Origin: Bythopirellula polymerisocia
GTDB taxonomy: Bacteria > Planctomycetota > Planctomycetia > Pirellulales > Lacipirellulaceae
Length of the DNA stretch: 64,000 bases
Direction: 5' to 3'
NCBI RefSeq assembly: GCF_007860015.1
Contig: NZ_SJPS01000007.1
Location: 307,855-371,854, forward strand
Both the position numbers and the translations under genes were made by a program. Numbering within the stretch: position 1 is the stretch's first letter; each line of letters starts with the position of its first letter. This document shows, in pieces, positions 1 through 8,672 of this stretch. The notes under the pieces were generated by a model. That model was given only the letters and a program-made list of their open reading frames with translations. It was not told the origin of the DNA and ran no database searches.

Positions 1-597
1 GTCACGTGCCACCTCTTCACCCAATGTCGTGGCAGTATTGAACTTCGATGGGATATTCATGCTGGGATGAGTGATCTCAATTTTATAGGTACCACCATAG
101 ATACCCCGCATCCGCGCTTTTCTAAGATCTTCGGGTAATTCATCTACCGCTACTGATATTTTGGCGAACCCCTTGGAGTCGGTCATGCCTGAGGCGGGTT
201 TCGGACCATCGCCTAAGAAAGTTTCAGGCACGAATCGCACACTGGCGCCACTCAACGGACGGTTATCCATGGACACTTCTACGTCCAGAGTACGAATCCC
301 CATAGCTTGATCATTCCAGAGTTCAATTCGCTCGGTTATCTCTTGGGAAGAAACCATCCCGTCTTCGTCAAGATCGTACTTCTCGAGGTGATTTAAAATA
401 CCAGGAACTGCTTGTAGCTCGGAAGAGCTAAGTGCACCGTCACCATCCTTGTCGTGCATCTCTATAGCAAGTTCTCCTGCTTGATCGGCGTCGATTTCCA
501 CAGGCTCAATCGCCGTGGGACGGGAATTACATCCAACCAATGTTGGGCTGCTAAAGATAATAACTAGAGAAATGACTTGGCAAAATCGCTCAATCAT
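1..597 (-). CDS. EF-hand lipoprotein, 3' end outside window
   Basis: The gene runs off the left edge; 199 codons are visible. The ATG at 597-595 opens a short signal peptide ending in a lipobox (LVGC, Cys at about residue 23), so the product should be a lipoprotein. Residues 45-85 hold two calcium-binding EF-hand loops (DKDGDGALSSSE and DLDEDGMVSSQE). From about residue 95 the sequence turns into a beta-rich segment (LDVEVSMDNRPLSGASVRF, later GGTYKIEITHP) like the carboxypeptidase-regulatory-like/transthyretin-like fold common in planctomycete lipoproteins. The role is unknown. The start codon lies in one arm of a perfect 12-bp inverted repeat (589-600 with 628-639), which could hide it in the mRNA. 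The C-terminus cannot be judged. Confidence 0.8.
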   Translation of the reverse strand, partial: MIERFCQVISLVIIFSSPTLVGCNSRPTAIEPVEIDADQAGELAIEMHDKDGDGALSSSELQAVPGILNHLEKYDLDEDGMVSSQEITERIELWNDQAMGIRTLDVEVSMDNRPLSGASVRFVPETFLGDGPKPASGMTDSKGFAKISVAVDELPEDLRKARMRGIYGGTYKIEITHPSMNIPSKFNTATTLGEEVARD

Positions 598-639
598 CTG
601 GAACCTTTCGAAGAGCTAAAGCAGAGTCAGATGATTGAG
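589..639 (-). promoter_or_regulatory. inverted repeat covering a start codon
   Basis: CTCAATCATCTG (589-600) and CAGATGATTGAG (628-639) are perfect 12-bp inverted copies 27 nt apart. In the minus-strand transcript the downstream arm contains the ATG of the EF-hand lipoprotein gene, and a purine-rich GAAAGG just upstream of that ATG sits in the loop. If the message begins beyond 640, the start codon could be paired. Regulation by this hairpin is inference. Confidence 0.4.
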
Positions 640-1193
640 TGCCGCAATAAGAAACTCAGCCATCTTCCGTATCCCAACGAATGCATATTAGGACGACTGC
701 AAAAATGCGTCAATTATGTAACCCGAAAGCGAATTAGGCTTAAACGTAATTCTTTTCAGCTATCTTCTTGCTGAATAAAAAACAAGTTCAGGGTCGAACC
801 AAACGTGTTTAATAGGAGATGGTCTTTCTGCGTCATTGGCTCCACCCAAAAATACTCCCCAACTCCTCCTCATTCGTCGCCACGTGCAGATAGATGCTGG
901 TGATACCCACATTCGAGTGCCCCGCTCCATCCGTGACCTCAGCCACCTCACTATACCGGTCCCGGTATTACAGAGAGAATTTCAGGTATAAGGGGCGGAC
1001 TACCTACTTCTCGCTCATTTTCAACAATTTAAATTGTGTCGACAAGTGGAAACTAGTCTTCCAGCCAATTTTTTCATCCCTCCGTTGTGTCTCTTTCCTA
1101 GCGTTGAATTATTTTTCGCAAGCTGCGAAGATTTGAACCATTAGTAGCACATGAATCCAACCAAGGTTCTACTTCGAACCTCGGAGTGAGTGT
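598..1193. other. intergenic region with recombinase remnant
   Basis: Nothing with the look of an intact gene is present between the lipoprotein gene and the GH18-like gene. The only recognisable coding trace is the end of a tyrosine recombinase on the minus strand (833-970). The remainder is AT-rich and featureless apart from the inverted repeat at 589-639. Confidence 0.6.
833..970 (-). pseudogene. tyrosine recombinase/integrase C-terminal remnant
   Basis: Reading the minus strand to a TGA at 835-833 gives AGHSNVGITSIYLHVATNEE and then ELGSIFGWSQ. The GHSNVG...SIYLHV stretch is the box II signature of tyrosine recombinases: the His/Arg-helix region followed by the nucleophilic Tyr about ten residues from the Gly-His pair. 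Only about 45 codons stay open before a stop near 970. The Arg of box I and the rest of the catalytic domain are absent, so this is a decayed end of an integrase gene. It marks a former mobile element or integration site next to the lipoprotein gene. No flanking att repeat was seen. Confidence 0.6.
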
Positions 1194-3437
1194 CTATCTG
1201 TGTTTCATTGGTCCCCGGCCGCAAAGCATTGCTGTCATTCCTATCGCGAGTGCTATGAAGGTCCCGGGTTCGGGCACAGTCGCAGCCGTGGCAATTGAGT
1301 TGAGCACAACGCCGTAGTTCGACTGCCAATTGGATAAGTCTGATTGGCTCAGTGGGTTGGGGGATTGGCCACGTTGCCATTTGAGAAAGTCATCTCCGTC
1401 CACATCTCCGTCGAGATCAAAATCGCCCGGCTGTGGAGTCTCGAAAAAGTGACTTGCTGGGCCAATCTGTATGTTGCTTACTGTGTAATTGGCTTCATAA
1501 AGGCTGACCAGTTGTAGATGGGAGATGAGCGGATCGAAGCCAATGCTGCTTTGTGCTGAGAGCATCCACGGAAAAGTACTATCGGTAAAATTACCAACCG
1601 AAGATCCCTCGGAAAGAAATGAGAGTTCCAACGTATTGGCATTGGACTCGCTACCAGTTATTTTCCCAATAACGAGGTAGGTGGTATCAGGTAAGAAACC
1701 TCCGAGTGAATCATTATCGCCACCTACATCCGCCCGGCTGTTGATTCCCACCTGTCCACTCATGCCACTGATGGAGACGTCAAACTGATTTGTACCGGCT
1801 GCATCATGGAACTGGAGGAAGAGGTCTCGTTGATCAGAAGCTAATTGTGAGGGGAGTAACGTGCCGGTGTTTTGCCTGACTAGAAAAGTAAAGTATTGCT
1901 GCACGTTTTGGCCCAAGTCGATGGGCGCAGTCAGGCTGGCCTCTATTTCGCGTTGTTCGGTGTTCAGTGTGTCAAACGCTTCGGCAGAGTTCTGGTTGCG
2001 AATTGTGATCGAAGCGTTGCTGTATTTGTCAGAACCCGCGCCGCTGCCGCTAAAGTTTAAGAATCCGGAGCCATGTTGAGTATAATTCCCGGTTTCTGGC
2101 AGGTTTCCGCTTCCATCCCGAACTGCCTCCCAACGCCCTGCAAGTCCAAGTCCGTCCGCAAAGTTTTCGAAAGTGCCTGTGTAAGCCAAGCGGTCAGGCA
2201 GGTTCACCCCGAGAGCGGTGAAGCGTCCAGCTAGCCAATTGGCATCCGCCTGATTGACAAAGCCGTTCCCATTGTGATCGCCCAGCTCCCAATTACCCTC
2301 GCGATAAAAGTCGTCGAATCGGGCCGCAGTGTTGGTGCCAGTCCAGCCGGGGACGCTTCCCATATTGTCTGACAGCGCCAAGGCATCGTCGGCATTCACC
2401 TTGCCGTCCAAGTTGAGATCGGGGATGTCGCGCTTAACCATGATATAGTGATGTTCGACGCGATGCAGACCAAGATCTGTAGGAGAATCATATTGCAGAG
2501 CCCAGTTCATCACGCCGGCCATATTGCGATCGAGCGCAAGTTGAATTTTTTCTCGTACCTGTTGCCTGCTCTCGATCTCCCATGTGTTGGTGCCGTCCGA
2601 CCAGGTCGAAGCGTTGTATGCGAGATTGGGGTCGGCCGCGATGATTGACTTCAAGCTTTTGGTTGACGGGCCCTTGCCCCAAGTACCGATGCCGAGCACC
2701 AATTGTTCGTCGGTGAAGGCCTTTGCCGCACCTTGCCCCGTGAGGGCAAGTTTTCCGTTGGCGAAGGAGTTGTTACTGGCCGCTCCGTAATGGTATCCCA
2801 TGATGAACAATTGGTCATAAGTTCTGGCATCAAAAACCGAGGTATCATCCCAGTCAGGGTCGGCATAACCATAGTCGTCAACGGAAACTTCCATCCCTAG
2901 AGGCCCGATGGCCGCTTTAAGGTCTTTGGCCAGTTGCGTGTAATTGGCCCATTCAGTGTCAGTACCTGGCCTTTCCCAATCGAGATTAAAGCCGGTCATC
3001 CCATTGGCTTGCAGGAGGTCCACAATATTCGCAACGAACTTTGCCCGGGTTCTCGAATTGGAAACGATCGAGTTCCACACGTCGTCGACAGTTCCTCCAG
3101 CGGTATCGAACATACTCATGTGATAACGAAAACCGTGGGCGGCCTGCTGTGCAGCAAGAGTAGCAAGGTGCTGAGCCGCCCAAGGATGATAATTCAAATC
3201 TCCTGAGGCAGTTGGCCGCACACCAGAAAAATAGATCACGTCGGACACGTGATCGTAGAATCCGTCGCCGGAGAAGGATGCCAACTGCGACTGCGTTGTC
3301 CAATAGGGAATGAATGTCCAATTTCGAAAGTCGGCGGACTCCCAGGCAGACACTGACTCCTGTTGAGCCCACAGATGAGGGGAAATAGCAACTGTTATCA
3401 TGAGGGCGACAAAAACTACTGCCAAAAATCGCCTCAT
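1194..3437 (-). CDS. secreted GH18-like glycosidase with dockerin-like repeats and PEP-CTERM
   Basis: I place the start at the ATG at 3437 because it has GGGAG 12 nt upstream and begins a clean signal peptide (MRRFLAVVFVALMITVAIS, cleaved near LWAQ). The frame stays open upstream to an ATG at 3506 and a TTG at 3515, both with poor ribosome sites. Residues 40-335 look like a GH18 (chitinase/ENGase type) barrel. The strand-4 motif reads GFNLDWERP, keeping the last Asp and catalytic Glu (about residue 155) of DxxDxDxE but with Thr and Asn in place of the first two Asp. Residues about 338-410 form a dockerin-like calcium repeat pair (DLNLDGKVNADD, DHNGNGFVNQAD). A lectin-like beta region follows, then a second dockerin-type loop (DFDLDGDVDGDD) and a PEP-CTERM tail (VPEPGTFIALAIG). 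The substrate is not predictable; action outside the inner membrane is likely. Confidence 0.8.
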   Translation of the reverse strand: MRRFLAVVFVALMITVAISPHLWAQQESVSAWESADFRNWTFIPYWTTQSQLASFSGDGFYDHVSDVIYFSGVRPTASGDLNYHPWAAQHLATLAAQQAAHGFRYHMSMFDTAGGTVDDVWNSIVSNSRTRAKFVANIVDLLQANGMTGFNLDWERPGTDTEWANYTQLAKDLKAAIGPLGMEVSVDDYGYADPDWDDTSVFDARTYDQLFIMGYHYGAASNNSFANGKLALTGQGAAKAFTDEQLVLGIGTWGKGPSTKSLKSIIAADPNLAYNASTWSDGTNTWEIESRQQVREKIQLALDRNMAGVMNWALQYDSPTDLGLHRVEHHYIMVKRDIPDLNLDGKVNADDALALSDNMGSVPGWTGTNTAARFDDFYREGNWELGDHNGNGFVNQADANWLAGRFTALGVNLPDRLAYTGTFENFADGLGLAGRWEAVRDGSGNLPETGNYTQHGSGFLNFSGSGAGSDKYSNASITIRNQNSAEAFDTLNTEQREIEASLTAPIDLGQNVQQYFTFLVRQNTGTLLPSQLASDQRDLFLQFHDAAGTNQFDVSISGMSGQVGINSRADVGGDNDSLGGFLPDTTYLVIGKITGSESNANTLELSFLSEGSSVGNFTDSTFPWMLSAQSSIGFDPLISHLQLVSLYEANYTVSNIQIGPASHFFETPQPGDFDLDGDVDGDDFLKWQRGQSPNPLSQSDLSNWQSNYGVVLNSIATAATVPEPGTFIALAIGMTAMLCGRGPMKHR

Positions 3438-3807
3438 TAATGTGGATGACTCCCTGAGGTGCTTGGGCCTGTCTGCAATAGGGGGAGTAGATTGCGAATT
3501 GTTCATGTCTGTCAATTGCTGGGGGTGCTTGCTTCTCTGATCCTGATGGCAAGAAAGGTTCCTAACAAACTCTCCTGCTAAGTTCTCATTATACCAATAG
3601 ACGGAGCTCCAGGTGATCCGAAAATCCGAGCCGCCAGCAAGTTTTCCAGCGAATCCAGACCCTTAATAAAGTAATCGAAACTACCTCTCGTTTGCCCTGC
3701 CCACTATTCTCAGTAAGATGTGTCTCTGATGGTAATTTGCAAACCCTCTCGATGTGGAGTCACACATGCGGGACATTTCTTCGTTCGAGGCTTACTGATA
3801 TATACCA

Positions 3808-5610
3808 ATGGCACTTATTCAACTTAGCGACGTGACAGTAGGCTTTCGTGGGCCCGCACTTTTAGAAAACGTTACCTGTCAGATCGAGCCGCGTCAGCGG
3901 ATCGGGCTGATGGGTCGCAATGGGGCGGGCAAGACTACTTTTATGCGGATATTGTTGGGGGAACTCACCCCGGATCATGGCCGCTGCGAATTGTCGCCCG
4001 GTGTCACCGTGGCCTTGCTCCCGCAGGAAGTTCCCCAGGACTTGGCAGGGACGGTGGGCGAAGTGGTTCGCCAAGGCTATCAGGGGCATGAGGAACATCA
4101 CGACCACGATTGGAAGTTCGAGATGCGGGTCGAACGGTTGTTGAATGAGATGGAACTCGACGGCGACTTACAGGTTTCCACCCTGTCGGCAGGGATGAAG
4201 CGGCGGGTGCTGCTCGCGCAGCAGCTGGCTTGCAATCCTAGCGTCCTCTTGCTGGATGAACCCACGAATCACCTCGACATCGCCGCGATCAACTGGCTGG
4301 AGGCATTTCTGGAACGCTGGCCCGGGACGTTGCTGTTCGTGACCCACGATCGAGCGTTTCTGAAACGACTCGCAAACCGTATTCTGGAGATTGATCGCGG
4401 TCACCTGTTCGATTGGTCTTGCGATTATGAGACCTTTCTTGTTCGCAAGGAGGCAGCACTGGCCACCGAGGAAAAACAGAATGCATTGTTTGACAAGAAG
4501 TTGGCCCAGGAGGAGGCGTGGATTCGCCAAGGCATCAAGGCCCGGCGTACACGCAATGAAGGACGTGTTCGCGCATTGAAATCGCTCCGCGAGAAGCGAG
4601 CTGATCGACGCGAGGTCGTCGGCAAGGCAAAACTAGATATTCAAACCGAACAGCGGAGCGGTGCACTGGTGGCACGCGTAGAGGATATATCCTTTAGCTA
4701 CGGCGATCGGATGATCGTTGACAACTTTGCGACCGAAATCATGCGAGGCGATAAGATCGGCGTGATCGGTCCGAATGGGGTCGGCAAATCAACGCTTTTG
4801 CGCCTCTTGCTCGGCAAATTGCAACCCCAATCAGGTTCGGTCCGCTTGGGGACGAATCTTCAAGTGGCTTATTTCGATCAACTACGCGGTCAACTGGATG
4901 AAGAAAAATCGGTGCAAGACAATGTCGGCGAAGGAAGTGACCAGATATCCATCGGTGGTAAGCAGCGCCATGTGCTTGGCTACTTGCAGGATTTTCTGTT
5001 TACTCCCGACCGCGCGCGGACCCTGGTGCGATTTCTCTCCGGCGGAGAGCGTAATCGTGTGTTGCTCGCCAAACTGTTCTCCAAGCCTGCCAATATCATC
5101 GTCCTCGACGAACCCACCAACGACCTCGACGCTGAGACACTCGAGTTGCTCGAAGAACAACTCATTGAATTTCCTGGTACTCTCCTGATAGTAAGCCACG
5201 ATCGCGTGTTTCTGAACAACGTGGTCACCAGCACGATTGTCTTTGAGGAAGCCGGGCCGCGAGAATATGTGGGGGGCTACGACGATTGGCTCCGACAGCG
5301 CAACGAGCCGCAGCCAACGGAAACTTCTGCTAAAGAGCGCACCCAAGGCGCCGCACCGAAACCATCGGCGATAGCCACTCGGCGACTTTCGTATCAAGAG
5401 CAGAGGGAACTGGCCAGCCTGCCGGCGAAGATCGAAAAACTCGAAACTGAAATCGCCGACCTGCACACTACCATGGCGAAACCGGAGTTCTACAAACAGC
5501 CCGCCGAGGCGATAGCAGCAAGCAACACAGGACTGAAATCCCGCGAGGAAGATCTTGCAGCCGCGTATGTTCGCTGGGAAGAACTGGAGACAGGCCCCGA
5601 CGTGGGGTAG
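3808..5610 (+). CDS. uup: ABC-F family ATPase, Uup-like
   Basis: This is a soluble tandem ABC protein with no membrane segments. The first cassette has Walker A GRNGAGKT (residue 37 on), signature LSAGMKRRV (about 126) and Walker B LLLDEPTNHLD (about 148). The second has GPNGVGKST (about 318), LSGGERNRV (about 410) and VLDEPTNDLD. A basic linker joins them, and residues 525-590 form a charged coiled coil (SYQEQRELASLPAKIEKLE) typical of Uup's DNA-binding tail. Length 600 aa fits Uup (about 630). ABC-F proteins act on ribosomes; Uup is linked to precise excision of transposons and ribosome assembly in E. coli. The gene is monocistronic and ends 3 nt from the convergent pqiB stop. Confidence 0.9.
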   Translation: MALIQLSDVTVGFRGPALLENVTCQIEPRQRIGLMGRNGAGKTTFMRILLGELTPDHGRCELSPGVTVALLPQEVPQDLAGTVGEVVRQGYQGHEEHHDHDWKFEMRVERLLNEMELDGDLQVSTLSAGMKRRVLLAQQLACNPSVLLLDEPTNHLDIAAINWLEAFLERWPGTLLFVTHDRAFLKRLANRILEIDRGHLFDWSCDYETFLVRKEAALATEEKQNALFDKKLAQEEAWIRQGIKARRTRNEGRVRALKSLREKRADRREVVGKAKLDIQTEQRSGALVARVEDISFSYGDRMIVDNFATEIMRGDKIGVIGPNGVGKSTLLRLLLGKLQPQSGSVRLGTNLQVAYFDQLRGQLDEEKSVQDNVGEGSDQISIGGKQRHVLGYLQDFLFTPDRARTLVRFLSGGERNRVLLAKLFSKPANIIVLDEPTNDLDAETLELLEEQLIEFPGTLLIVSHDRVFLNNVVTSTIVFEEAGPREYVGGYDDWLRQRNEPQPTETSAKERTQGAAPKPSAIATRRLSYQEQRELASLPAKIEKLETEIADLHTTMAKPEFYKQPAEAIAASNTGLKSREEDLAAAYVRWEELETGPDVG

Positions 5611-5613
5611 CAA

Positions 5614-7089
5614 CTATTCGCCTTGGAGCAATTCGGCTGGAATCGGTTCGATTAACATGCCTTCAGAAGTTTGTACTACGATTCCAATCAAATAGCCGTC
5701 TTCTACTGACAGCACACAGGCACCATGCCAATCCTCGTCCAGAGGAATCTCTGGATCAATCGTCCACAGGTCGTTTTCAAAAGTGATTCGATCCGTCGCC
5801 AGAGGGATCGTGAGATTGTCGGTGCCACAGGTGACGACTAATTCATTGGGCAAGTCTGCTGCGTCGGCGATTGAGCGGATACGAGTGCGGGGCCAAATGG
5901 CGTCGATACTGGCGAGGCTTTCAGAAAGCTTGCGCGTCGCCAGCCGACCCGAAGTGGTTACCCCTTCTGCGTCGAGCACGAGTGTTTTGCCGCTGATCTC
6001 GAGAGTTCGATTATCTTCCTCCTGAGCCGTAAGCAAGTCCGCTGGGCCGAGCAGTGTGGCATCCTCTAATGCCAGGATCCAGCCTCGACGCTGGCCACCG
6101 CCAAACAGGCCCAATTGTTTTTCGCCGCGAGACACCCCTAGCATGGGTTGTGGAATCGGCACGTTTTCTGGGAGCAACGCGCTGCCGATTGCCATGTGCG
6201 GCTGCCATCGAAGCCACTCCTCGCGGGGTGATTTGACTAAATCGAAGCGGTGCCCGGTTGCAACTCGTTTACCAGGGACATCTGGCGTTGCCATCGCAAC
6301 ACCTCCGGCAGCAATCGTGGCCAACGTTTCCGCATCGAGTTCCAGGCCATGAATTCCCAGCCGCAAGTCGATGCCACTGTTGCTCCAGAAGCGGGAATTC
6401 TCTCGCACCAGCGAGCGATATTCTCCCTGGATGAAAGTGCGAGCCACGACGCGGGATGAATTGTTGGTAAGACCAACGCTAACGACGTGACCAATCTCGA
6501 CACCCCGATAACTTACCGGCGAACCTCGCTGCAAGCCGTACCGTTGGCTCGATTCCAACACAATCTCCAAACCATCGAAGACGTTCTCGACGGCAGTGGG
6601 GGGATCGCTGAGGCCCTCGAAACGATTGGCCCAAGGCGCATCTTTGGGGCCGGGGATAACACCTACATAACGACCTCCCATGAGTGTGTCTAAGCCACGG
6701 ACTTGCCCCAGGCGGATATCGGGGCGCTCAATCCAGAACCGGGTTCCTTCGCGCGCCAACGGAGCCGATTCCGCATTCAGCACTACGGTGACTACCGCGC
6801 GATCCAGGGACGTATTGAGTAAAACTGATTTGACTTCTCCCACGTCGATCCCTCGATAGCGAACCCGATCACCGGGTACCAGGCCGCTACCGTCGGCAAA
6901 TGCGATCTGGATTTGCGTACCGTTCGAACGAAGTTCAGCCCACACGAGTCCTATCGCCACCACGAGACAGAGTAAGGTGACACCCCAGAGCCGGGAACGG
7001 AGCTTTCTGACCAGCTCCACGGGACCGGCGACCGGAGCAATTTCTGCCGTGGGATAAGATTGTTCGTGGGAAGGATCAGTCATGTTCAT
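5614..7089 (-). CDS. pqiB: PqiB-like MCE-domain intermembrane transport protein
   Basis: A single N-terminal membrane helix (residues about 33-52, LWGVTLLCLVVAIGLVWAEL) anchors a periplasmic chain with two clear MCE (mammalian cell entry) domains. The first starts at IQIAFADGSGLVPGDRVRYR, the second at VLESSQRYGLQRGSPVSYR. The C-terminal third is beta-rich and not recognised; PqiB of E. coli has three MCE domains, so it may be a shorter or divergent version. MCE proteins form hexameric rings or tubes that carry lipids between inner and outer membranes. The start overlaps the end of pqiA by 14 bp, indicating translational coupling and a shared system. Confidence 0.85.
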   Translation of the reverse strand: MNMTDPSHEQSYPTAEIAPVAGPVELVRKLRSRLWGVTLLCLVVAIGLVWAELRSNGTQIQIAFADGSGLVPGDRVRYRGIDVGEVKSVLLNTSLDRAVVTVVLNAESAPLAREGTRFWIERPDIRLGQVRGLDTLMGGRYVGVIPGPKDAPWANRFEGLSDPPTAVENVFDGLEIVLESSQRYGLQRGSPVSYRGVEIGHVVSVGLTNNSSRVVARTFIQGEYRSLVRENSRFWSNSGIDLRLGIHGLELDAETLATIAAGGVAMATPDVPGKRVATGHRFDLVKSPREEWLRWQPHMAIGSALLPENVPIPQPMLGVSRGEKQLGLFGGGQRRGWILALEDATLLGPADLLTAQEEDNRTLEISGKTLVLDAEGVTTSGRLATRKLSESLASIDAIWPRTRIRSIADAADLPNELVVTCGTDNLTIPLATDRITFENDLWTIDPEIPLDEDWHGACVLSVEDGYLIGIVVQTSEGMLIEPIPAELLQGE

Positions 7090-7669
7090 CTACCCAGATC
7101 GAATGCGGATCGAACGACAGCGATGCCCACATGCTCATCGCCACACACAACACAAAGGCCCAAACCGCGGGGCCAAAATGGAATTCTACGAGCGATCCCA
7201 GTTTCACCAACATGACCATGAATGCAATCAGCATCACATCCAGCATACTCCATTTGCCGGCTTGTTCCATAATACGATAGGTCGCCGCTTTGTGCTTCTG
7301 GTGAAGAATTCCCAACAAGCTGAGTTCCAAGAGCAAGACGATCTTCACCAGCGGAAACACTATGGAAAATAGCAGAACCACCATTCCCACAAACCAGCTT
7401 CCTTCCCGCAACAGATCGATCGTGCCCATGAGCAGACTTGTTTGGTGATGCCGACCCAGTTGTTCGATCTCAAGAATCGGCAATAAGATCGCCGGCCAAT
7501 AGAGAATAAAGGCAGCCGTCGCCAGCGCTGCCGTGCGACTGGCGGAGTGATTGCCAAACCGGCAAACCGTCGAACCACATCGCGCACATTTGGCTAACTG
7601 GCGAGGAGCCAGCGGCGGAGCTAATTGAATTTGTCCGCAACAGTGACAGGCTTTGAGGTCGGGGAGCAT
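7076..7669 (-). CDS. pqiA: PqiA-like integral membrane protein
   Basis: Four or so hydrophobic helices (for example TAALATAAFILYWPAILLPI and GMVVLLFSIVFPLVKIVLLL) follow an N-terminal zinc-ribbon-like segment with paired cysteines (CHCCG at 8-12, CARC at 28-31). At 197 aa it is about half the size of E. coli PqiA, which is a duplication of two such units; single-unit forms are common. It is the inner-membrane partner of the MCE protein encoded directly downstream with a 14-bp overlap. The segment upstream of its start is the heptamer repeat array, so the promoter is either within 20 bp of the start or beyond the repeats. Confidence 0.85.
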   Translation of the reverse strand: MLPDLKACHCCGQIQLAPPLAPRQLAKCARCGSTVCRFGNHSASRTAALATAAFILYWPAILLPILEIEQLGRHHQTSLLMGTIDLLREGSWFVGMVVLLFSIVFPLVKIVLLLELSLLGILHQKHKAATYRIMEQAGKWSMLDVMLIAFMVMLVKLGSLVEFHFGPAVWAFVLCVAMSMWASLSFDPHSIWVDEHD

Positions 7670-7680
7670 GGGGGGGAGGT

Positions 7681-7757
7681 GGTTAGTGGTTAGTGGTTAG
7701 TGGTTAGTGGTTAGTGGTTAGTGGTTAGTGGTTAGTGGTTAGTGGTTAGTGGTTAGT
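7681..7757. repeat. perfect tandem heptamer array, 11 copies of GGTTAGT
   Basis: Eleven uninterrupted copies of GGTTAGT occupy 77 bp, followed by degenerate copies (GATTGGTGATTGG). The array begins 12 bp from the pqiA start codon on its upstream side. A degenerate version of the same word series lies at 63589-63618, upstream of ndk, and CTAGT-rich tracts lie near 8470-8500 and 10525-10560. Such short tandem repeats are prone to slippage, so copy number may differ between strains (inference). Confidence 0.9.
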
Positions 7758-8141
7758 GATTGGTGATTGGATTCTAACCTCTCCTTTTGGGGGAGGGTGT
7801 TCATGCATTAATAAAGTTTATCCTTTAGCGTGGTGCCTTCGTGCTTCTTGTGGCAATTTAGGGGGGGCAGGGGATGGGGAGTGATGTACAGAAAATGACT
7901 CACCACCTTCCACGAACGATCCCTGGTTGACGGACCCGTTTTTGATAAAAACTTTTTTTACAAAACAAAACCCTCGCTTTCGCCGCCGGTCTGGCATACT
8001 GTAACTTGTTAGTGGACCAAGGCTTACGCAGCTCCCGCCTCCTTCGAGTTTTGTGAGTTTTGTAACACAAAACCCTTCACTCGGCCAGCTTTCCGCGTCC
8101 GCCAGGAAAACTGCAAAGTCAGGAATTCCAAAGATAGTATT

Positions 8142-8213
8142 GCCACAGAGAACACCGAGAGCACAGAGAATTCCTTGTATTCTGTGCTCTGAGATCTCTG
8201 TGTTCTCTGTGGC
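8142..8213. repeat. imperfect palindromic intergenic element
   Basis: GCCACAGAGAACAC at 8142-8155 is matched by GTGTTCTCTGTGGC at 8200-8213, and inside these GCACAGA pairs with TCTGTGC. The whole 72-bp unit can fold into a long hairpin with a small bulge. It resembles purine-rich CACAGAGAACACAGAG-type dispersed repeats seen in many genomes (recollection, not checked). Confidence 0.6.
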
Positions 8214-8539
8214 CATTTTTAGTTGGCTGAATTTTCGACTTCGCAATTTTCTCGCACCTGCGTCTAGAATCCCCACAGGAATCAGGGTAATACAGGTCTC
8301 AACAGATTCGAACACGTTGTCTATCCCCAGGAATCGAGTTGGTTGCACTGATTTCGAGATGTTCAAAGAGTGTGCCTAACGAGTGGCAAGGCCTATTATC
8401 CGAAATCGGGTGGCACAATCTCTACCAAAAAATGGAGGCCAGCCGAGAAATAGTTGCGAGCCGCTGGGAGCTAGGTGCTAGTCAGAGATTAGCGAGTACT
8501 AAATCACCGATTGCGAATTCGAGACGCTCCACCGAATAA

Positions 8540-8672
8540 CACCCTTCCGCTTGCGGGAGGGTCGGACGCGGTAGCGGCCGGGGAGGGTAATACGAGAGAT
8601 TGTTTTCGCTCTGAACTATTCTTGAGTAATCCCTCCCCGCTCGATAGCTCGCGACCCTCCCAATGGAGGGTG
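8540..8672. repeat. MITE-like pair of inverted GC-rich arms
   Basis: A left arm (8540-8591, CACCCTTCCGCTTGCGGGAG to GGGGAGGGTAAT) and a right arm (8628-8672, TAATCCCTCCCC to CAATGGAGGGTG) are approximate inverted copies around a 36-bp AT-richer centre. Each arm is also partly self-complementary (CCCTTCCGC/GCGGGAGGG). There is no coding sequence inside. The shape fits a small non-autonomous mobile element or REP-type doublet. Confidence 0.5.

Noticed and set aside
2986..3552. 188-codon frame within the GH18-like gene
   Set aside because: It is a shadow of the GH18-like gene on the same strand; composition is Cys/Arg-rich as expected for an out-of-frame reading.
4882..5613. 243-codon frame antisense to uup
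   Set aside because: Antisense to the strongly conserved second ATPase domain; no independent features.
7681..7757. Heptamer array as a CRISPR
   Set aside because: The unit is 7 bp with no spacers; no cas genes are present.
7818..8379. Overlapping open frames of 182 and 108 codons on opposite strands
   Set aside because: They run through palindromic repeats, show no domain or composition typical of protein, and lack ribosome sites.
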